Assembly: GCA_936943465.1 (NCBI GenBank) | Contig: CAKZJN010000408.1 | Location: forward strand, 1-9,714 | Direction of reading: 5' to 3' | From: an uncultured Rhodoferax sp. | Lineage (GTDB): Bacteria; Pseudomonadota; Gammaproteobacteria; Burkholderiales; Burkholderiaceae_C | Length of the DNA stretch: 9,714 nucleotides | Shown: positions 6,970 to 9,714 of the stretch, in pieces | How the letters are laid out: each line of letters starts with the position of its first letter | Numbering within the stretch: the first letter of the stretch is position 1 | Translations under genes and position numbers: made by a program | Notes under the pieces: generated by a model | The model's input: only the letters and a program-made list of their open reading frames with translations | Told to the model about the DNA's origin: nothing | Databases searched by the model: none

Positions 6970-8448
6970 ATGAACCCTCTAACCACCCGCCGTCGATTGC
7001 CCCTTTGGGCACACCTGTTTGTACTGTCGCCGCTAGTCGTCGCCATGGTAGGTTGCGCTTCAGGGCCTGATTACGTCCGCCCCGAGTCACTGTCCGTGAC
7101 GAAATTTGTGACTGTCGCCCCGTCTGCCAGCACCCCAGCCAGCCCGGTCATTCATGGTGGGTCACAGGAGTTTGTAAACGCAGCGGTGCCCGGCGAATGG
7201 TGGAAAGAGCTGCAATCGGACAAGCTCAACCACCTGATCGCCCAGGCGCTGGTGGCCAGCCCGTCACTCGCCGCAGCGCAAGCCACCTTACGGCAAGCGC
7301 GGCACAATTACGCAGCCTCCTCTGGCTCCACTGAGCTACCTCAAGTTAACGCCAAGCTGGGCGCACAACGGCTTGGGGCCAACAACGCTGCCGCGGGTTT
7401 ACCTGACGGAGAGCGCACCTACGATCTGTACAACGCTACGGTTGCCGTGAGTTATGACCTTGATCTGGCCGGCGGCAACCGCCGCGCGTTGGAAGCGTTG
7501 ACAGCGCAAGCGGACTATCAGTCGTACCAGCTTGAAGGGTCACGCCTCACCCTGGCGGCCAATCTGGTGCTAACTGCCATCACGCAGGCCCAACTCGCGG
7601 CGCAAATTGACGCGACGAACATCCTGCTACAAGGACAAGCGGAGCAAATTGCCATCACGCGCAAGCGCATTGAATTGGGTGCTGGCACGCAACTTGAAGT
7701 CCTTGCTTTGCAGGCGCAAATGGAACAAACCCAGGCGGGGTTGCATGGAATTCACAACAAGAAAGCGCAAACCCGCCATCTTTTGGCACTGCTGGCGGGC
7801 TTGGCACCGGGTGAAACCGGTTTGCCTGAATTTGAGTTTGCTGATTTTGCTTTGCCAGGCACCTTGCCCGTTAGCGTCCCCTCGGAGTGGGTGCGCCGCC
7901 GCCCTGACGTGCGGGCATCCGAGGCCTTGCTTCAAACCGCAAGTGCGCAATACGGGGTCGCTGTCGCAAAGTTATATCCGCAACTGACACTGACTGCCAA
8001 TCTGGGCTCGCAGGCTTTGACAACGGCCAGCTTGTTCGGCGCAGGCTCATTGATCTGGAGTCTGGGCGGCCAACTGGTGCAACCCCTGTTCAACCCCGGA
8101 CTGCGAGCCAACAGCAAGGCCCTTGAGGCGGGTCTGGATGCCGCAAAGGCCAACTATCAGCAAGCTGTGCTGCAGTCGCTACGCAACGTGGCCGATGTAC
8201 TTCGCACGATTGAGAGCGACGCGCTGGTGCAGCAGTCTCTGGAAAGCGCCAATGCGTCGGCTGCAAAAGCACTCAAACTCGTTGAGCGGCAATATGCATT
8301 GGGTTCAGCAAGCTATTTGCAGCTACTCTTGTCGCAACAGCAAGCCCAGCAAGCCCATATCAATACTTTGGAAGTGCGGGCACGGCGGCTATCGAATACG
8401 GTCACGCTTTACCAGGCAATGGGTGGCGGTGCATTGGTTCCCTCGTAA
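6970..8448 (+). CDS. NodT-family outer-membrane efflux lipoprotein (TolC-like)
   Basis: This is the outer-membrane channel component of a tripartite efflux pump, 492 residues, a normal family length. It has a lipoprotein signal: RRR at 7-9, a hydrophobic core and Cys29 in MVGC, a slightly relaxed lipobox. The family hallmark follows the Cys (SGPDYVRPE). Two outer-membrane efflux repeats are visible: the first around residues 75-280 with long heptad-like helices, the second starting at the conserved PSEWVRRRPDVRASE (about 305-319). Its later segments GGQLVQPLFNPG and LRNVADVL also fit. The ribosome site is AAGGA, 9 nt before the ATG. No RND pump or membrane-fusion protein lies beside it, which is unusual because NodT genes normally sit last in a pump operon. 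Here it follows lpxR by 21 nt and is probably co-transcribed. It could serve a pump encoded elsewhere, perhaps the ABC system at 1-1825. Confidence 0.94.
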   Translation: MNPLTTRRRLPLWAHLFVLSPLVVAMVGCASGPDYVRPESLSVTKFVTVAPSASTPASPVIHGGSQEFVNAAVPGEWWKELQSDKLNHLIAQALVASPSLAAAQATLRQARHNYAASSGSTELPQVNAKLGAQRLGANNAAAGLPDGERTYDLYNATVAVSYDLDLAGGNRRALEALTAQADYQSYQLEGSRLTLAANLVLTAITQAQLAAQIDATNILLQGQAEQIAITRKRIELGAGTQLEVLALQAQMEQTQAGLHGIHNKKAQTRHLLALLAGLAPGETGLPEFEFADFALPGTLPVSVPSEWVRRRPDVRASEALLQTASAQYGVAVAKLYPQLTLTANLGSQALTTASLFGAGSLIWSLGGQLVQPLFNPGLRANSKALEAGLDAAKANYQQAVLQSLRNVADVLRTIESDALVQQSLESANASAAKALKLVERQYALGSASYLQLLLSQQQAQQAHINTLEVRARRLSNTVTLYQAMGGGALVPS

Positions 8449-8471
8449 GTGACGCGTTGATTTGTTACCAG

Positions 8472-8490
8472 TTTCGGAGTACGACCGAAA
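8472..8490. repeat. Perfect inverted repeat TTTCGG/CCGAAA just after the nodT-like gene
   Basis: TTTCGG (8472-8477) and CCGAAA (8485-8490) form a 6-bp stem with a 7-nt loop. A third related arm, TTTCG, follows at 8493-8497. There is no run of T after the stem on either strand, so it is a weak terminator candidate. It may mark the edge of a repeat block or be chance. Confidence 0.35.
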
Positions 8491-8784
8491 AATTTCGCGT
8501 GATTAAAGGTGGGAAACTGATGTACATCCTGGCGCTTGAAAGCAGTCGTTTGTAGAGCACCGCTTGTGGCTCATGGCGGTCGGAATGTTTGAAGAAAGCG
8601 TTGCCAGTCTGCCGACTTTCCAGCGCGTAAGTGAACGGCTGGTTTGGAGCGAGCAGATCGAAAAGTCGTATGACAGGAATCAGCCCACTGCTGCCGAAGT
8701 TGCTGATCGCAGGGTCGATCCAACTCGTGCGGCTCCTTGGGGCTGATAGCGGGTGCTGCGCTTTGCTAGCTACTTGCTCCAGAC

Positions 8785-8821
8785 CGGTCACTAACGGCCA
8801 TTGAACGGGTGACCGATTTTT
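8785..8821 (+). terminator. Candidate intrinsic terminator: CGGTCAC/GTGACCG stem followed by ATTTTT
   Basis: CGGTCAC (8785-8791) pairs perfectly with GTGACCG (8809-8815) over a 17-nt loop, and T8817-T8821 follow directly. Position and T-run fit termination of the transcript coming from the nodT-like gene. The loop is long and the stem only 7 bp, so efficiency is doubtful. The same inverted repeat overlaps a possible promoter for the next gene and could instead be a regulator binding site. Confidence 0.35.
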
Positions 8822-8829
8822 GATTTATT
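8801..8829 (+). promoter_or_regulatory. Candidate sigma-70 promoter for the antiporter gene
   Basis: TTGAAC (8801-8806) and TTTATT (8824-8829) are 17 bp apart, each matching the consensus hexamer at four of six positions. Transcription would begin near 8836, only about 13 nt before ATG 8849. That fits the lack of a ribosome binding site there. Hexamers this weak are common by chance. Confidence 0.25.
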
Positions 8830-8848
8830 TCACCTGTACGATCTGCCA

Positions 8849-9714
8849 ATGGATCCACATTCATTTGTCTATTCCGCCGTGCTGCTACTGATGGTTGCGT
8901 CAGTAGCTGTGACATTGTTTCGGCATCTCGGTTTGGGAACGATCCTTGGTTTGCTCGTGACCGGCATCATCGTCGGCCCTCATACGCCCGGACCTTTCAT
9001 AACGACCGAGGTCGACAGCGTGCGCCAGTTCACTGAAATTGGTGTCGTGATGCTCTTGTTCCTTATTGGCCTAGAAATGAAGCCCAAGCGTCTTTGGGGC
9101 CTGCGCCGTATGGTGTTCGGTCTCGGCTCATTGCAGGTCATTCTTTCCACATTAGGAATAGCCTGGTACTTCAAGTTCTTTCACGATGGGTGGGAAACGC
9201 CGATTCTTTTGGGTGCAAGTTTTGCCCTGTCATCCACGGCAATCGTCGTTCAAATCTTGCGGGACAAGGGGGAAATCGCCAGCCAGCATGGACAAACTGC
9301 ATTTGCCGTACTTCTGATGCAGGATCTGGCCGTTGTTCCTTTGCTGGCCTTGATACCCGTGATAGCAGGGTCCCACGCGTCAGCCCAGACGACACCCCTT
9401 TGGGAGCGCACTGGAATGGCTGCAGCAATGGTCCTACTGGTAGTTGCCTGTGGCCGATATGTCGTACCCCGGGCGCTGGATTACCTGGCACGCAGGAACC
9501 ACCATGAAGCCTTCTTTTTGACCGCGTTGGGGGCGATGTTCGTGGCGTCCCTGGCAATGGACATGGCAGGAATGTCGATGGCGCTGGGCGCGTTCCTGAT
9601 GGGGATGATGTTGTCTACTTCACGTTACAGCCTGCAAATTGAAGCGACCATGGAACCACACAAGGGGTTGCTCATGAGTCTGTTTTTTGTGGCGGTGGGC
9701 ATGTCAGTGGATGT
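8849..9714 (+). CDS. CPA2-family cation:proton antiporter, KefB/KefC-like (3'-truncated by window edge)
   Basis: The frame stays open from ATG 8849 to the window end (288 codons). The protein is the membrane domain of a monovalent cation/proton antiporter of the CPA2 family, in the inner membrane. It resembles E. coli KefB/KefC along its whole visible length. Landmarks are the amino-terminal LGLGTILGLLVTGIIVGP (about 31-48), FTEIGVVMLLFLIGLEMKPKRLW (67-89) and SFALSSTAIVVQILRDKGE (122-140). Further on come MQDLAVVPLLALIP (155-168) with the family Gln-Asp pair, GMSMALGAFLMGMMLS and a final GLLMSLFFVAVGMSVD. About ten helices are present. KefB/KefC proteins continue with a cytosolic nucleotide-binding RCK/TrkA-N domain, expected beyond the edge but not visible, so the subgroup (K+ efflux or Na+/H+ exchange) is open. 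An in-frame stop at 8810-8812 and no upstream ATG, GTG or TTG leave 8849 as the start. Confidence 0.93.
   Translation, partial: MDPHSFVYSAVLLLMVASVAVTLFRHLGLGTILGLLVTGIIVGPHTPGPFITTEVDSVRQFTEIGVVMLLFLIGLEMKPKRLWGLRRMVFGLGSLQVILSTLGIAWYFKFFHDGWETPILLGASFALSSTAIVVQILRDKGEIASQHGQTAFAVLLMQDLAVVPLLALIPVIAGSHASAQTTPLWERTGMAAAMVLLVVACGRYVVPRALDYLARRNHHEAFFLTALGAMFVASLAMDMAGMSMALGAFLMGMMLSTSRYSLQIEATMEPHKGLLMSLFFVAVGMSVD

Larger units (their letters stand above)
8449..8848. other. Gap of 400 bp without a convincing gene; possible degraded or dispersed repeat sequence
   Basis: No frame on either strand gives a recognisable protein. The longest open frame runs on the minus strand from a GTG at 8791 to a stop at 8465 (108 codons) and spans most of the gap. 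Its product reads as basic and low in structure (for example SRTSWIDPAISNFG, then FFKHSDRHEP), and it has no family motif. A 60-codon frame lies opposite it on the plus strand. Two inverted repeats sit near the two ends of the gap, at 8472-8490 and 8785-8815. The sequence resembles, to my impression only, the short dispersed intergenic blocks found in Comamonadaceae genomes. That could explain an open frame with no function. No tRNA, rRNA, transposase or CRISPR repeat is visible. Confidence 0.45.

Noticed and set aside
9094..9557. Open frames on both strands inside the right-hand end (plus 9094-9507, minus 9171-9557)
   Set aside because: The antiporter frame from 8849 reads continuously through this interval with clear CPA2 motifs, so these are out-of-frame shadows.
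1..9714. CRISPR array, transposon, phage or toxin-antitoxin/defence system
   Set aside because: No regularly spaced repeats, transposase, integrase, terminal inverted repeats around a cargo, or known defence domains are present.

Overview
The window looks like chromosomal DNA of a Gram-negative proteobacterium. A betaproteobacterium of the Burkholderiales (Comamonadaceae-like) is my best guess. The evidence is moderately GC-rich coding sequence, an outer-membrane lipid A deacylase, a NodT-type outer-membrane lipoprotein, a periplasmic c'-type cytochrome and a KefB/KefC-like antiporter. The lineage is an inference from protein style, not from a marker gene. All recognised genes are on the + strand and tightly packed, except for one gap of about 400 bp near the right end.

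Layout from left to right. (1) Positions 1-1825: the 3' part of an FtsX/MacB/DevC-type ABC permease, overlapping the gene for its ATPase, which starts at a GTG. This is probably the end of an export operon whose adaptor lies outside the window. (2) Positions 1862-3360: a small redox/membrane block with a cytochrome b561, a periplasmic cytochrome c'-like protein and a four-helix membrane protein of unknown function. (3) Positions 3424-6948: a chain of overlapping or nearly touching genes. It holds a 20-codon ORF resembling the amino terminus of a class I glutamine amidotransferase, a beta-CASP metallo-beta-lactamase RNase-like protein, a LOG-family nucleotide phosphoribohydrolase-like protein and an LpxR-type lipid A 3'-O-deacylase. 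(4) Positions 6970-8448: a NodT-family outer-membrane efflux lipoprotein, 21 nt after lpxR and probably in the same transcript. (5) Positions 8449-8848: a gap without a convincing gene, containing two inverted repeats, an antisense open frame and a candidate promoter. (6) Positions 8849-9714: the amino-terminal 288 codons of a CPA2 cation/proton antiporter that runs off the window.

How the genes may work together. The beta-CASP protein and the LOG protein share an ATGA stop/start. Together they could form an RNA or nucleotide breakdown pair: an RNase releases nucleotides, and a phosphoribohydrolase cleaves nucleoside 5'-monophosphates to base and ribose 5-phosphate. LpxR and the NodT protein act at the outer membrane. 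The cytochrome block suggests quinol-linked electron transfer to a periplasmic haem protein, or nitric oxide or superoxide handling. Nothing here amounts to a clear new defence or mobile system. The best leads are the amidotransferase-like leader ORF, the coupling of RNA/nucleotide genes to a lipid A deacylase, and the unexplained gap.
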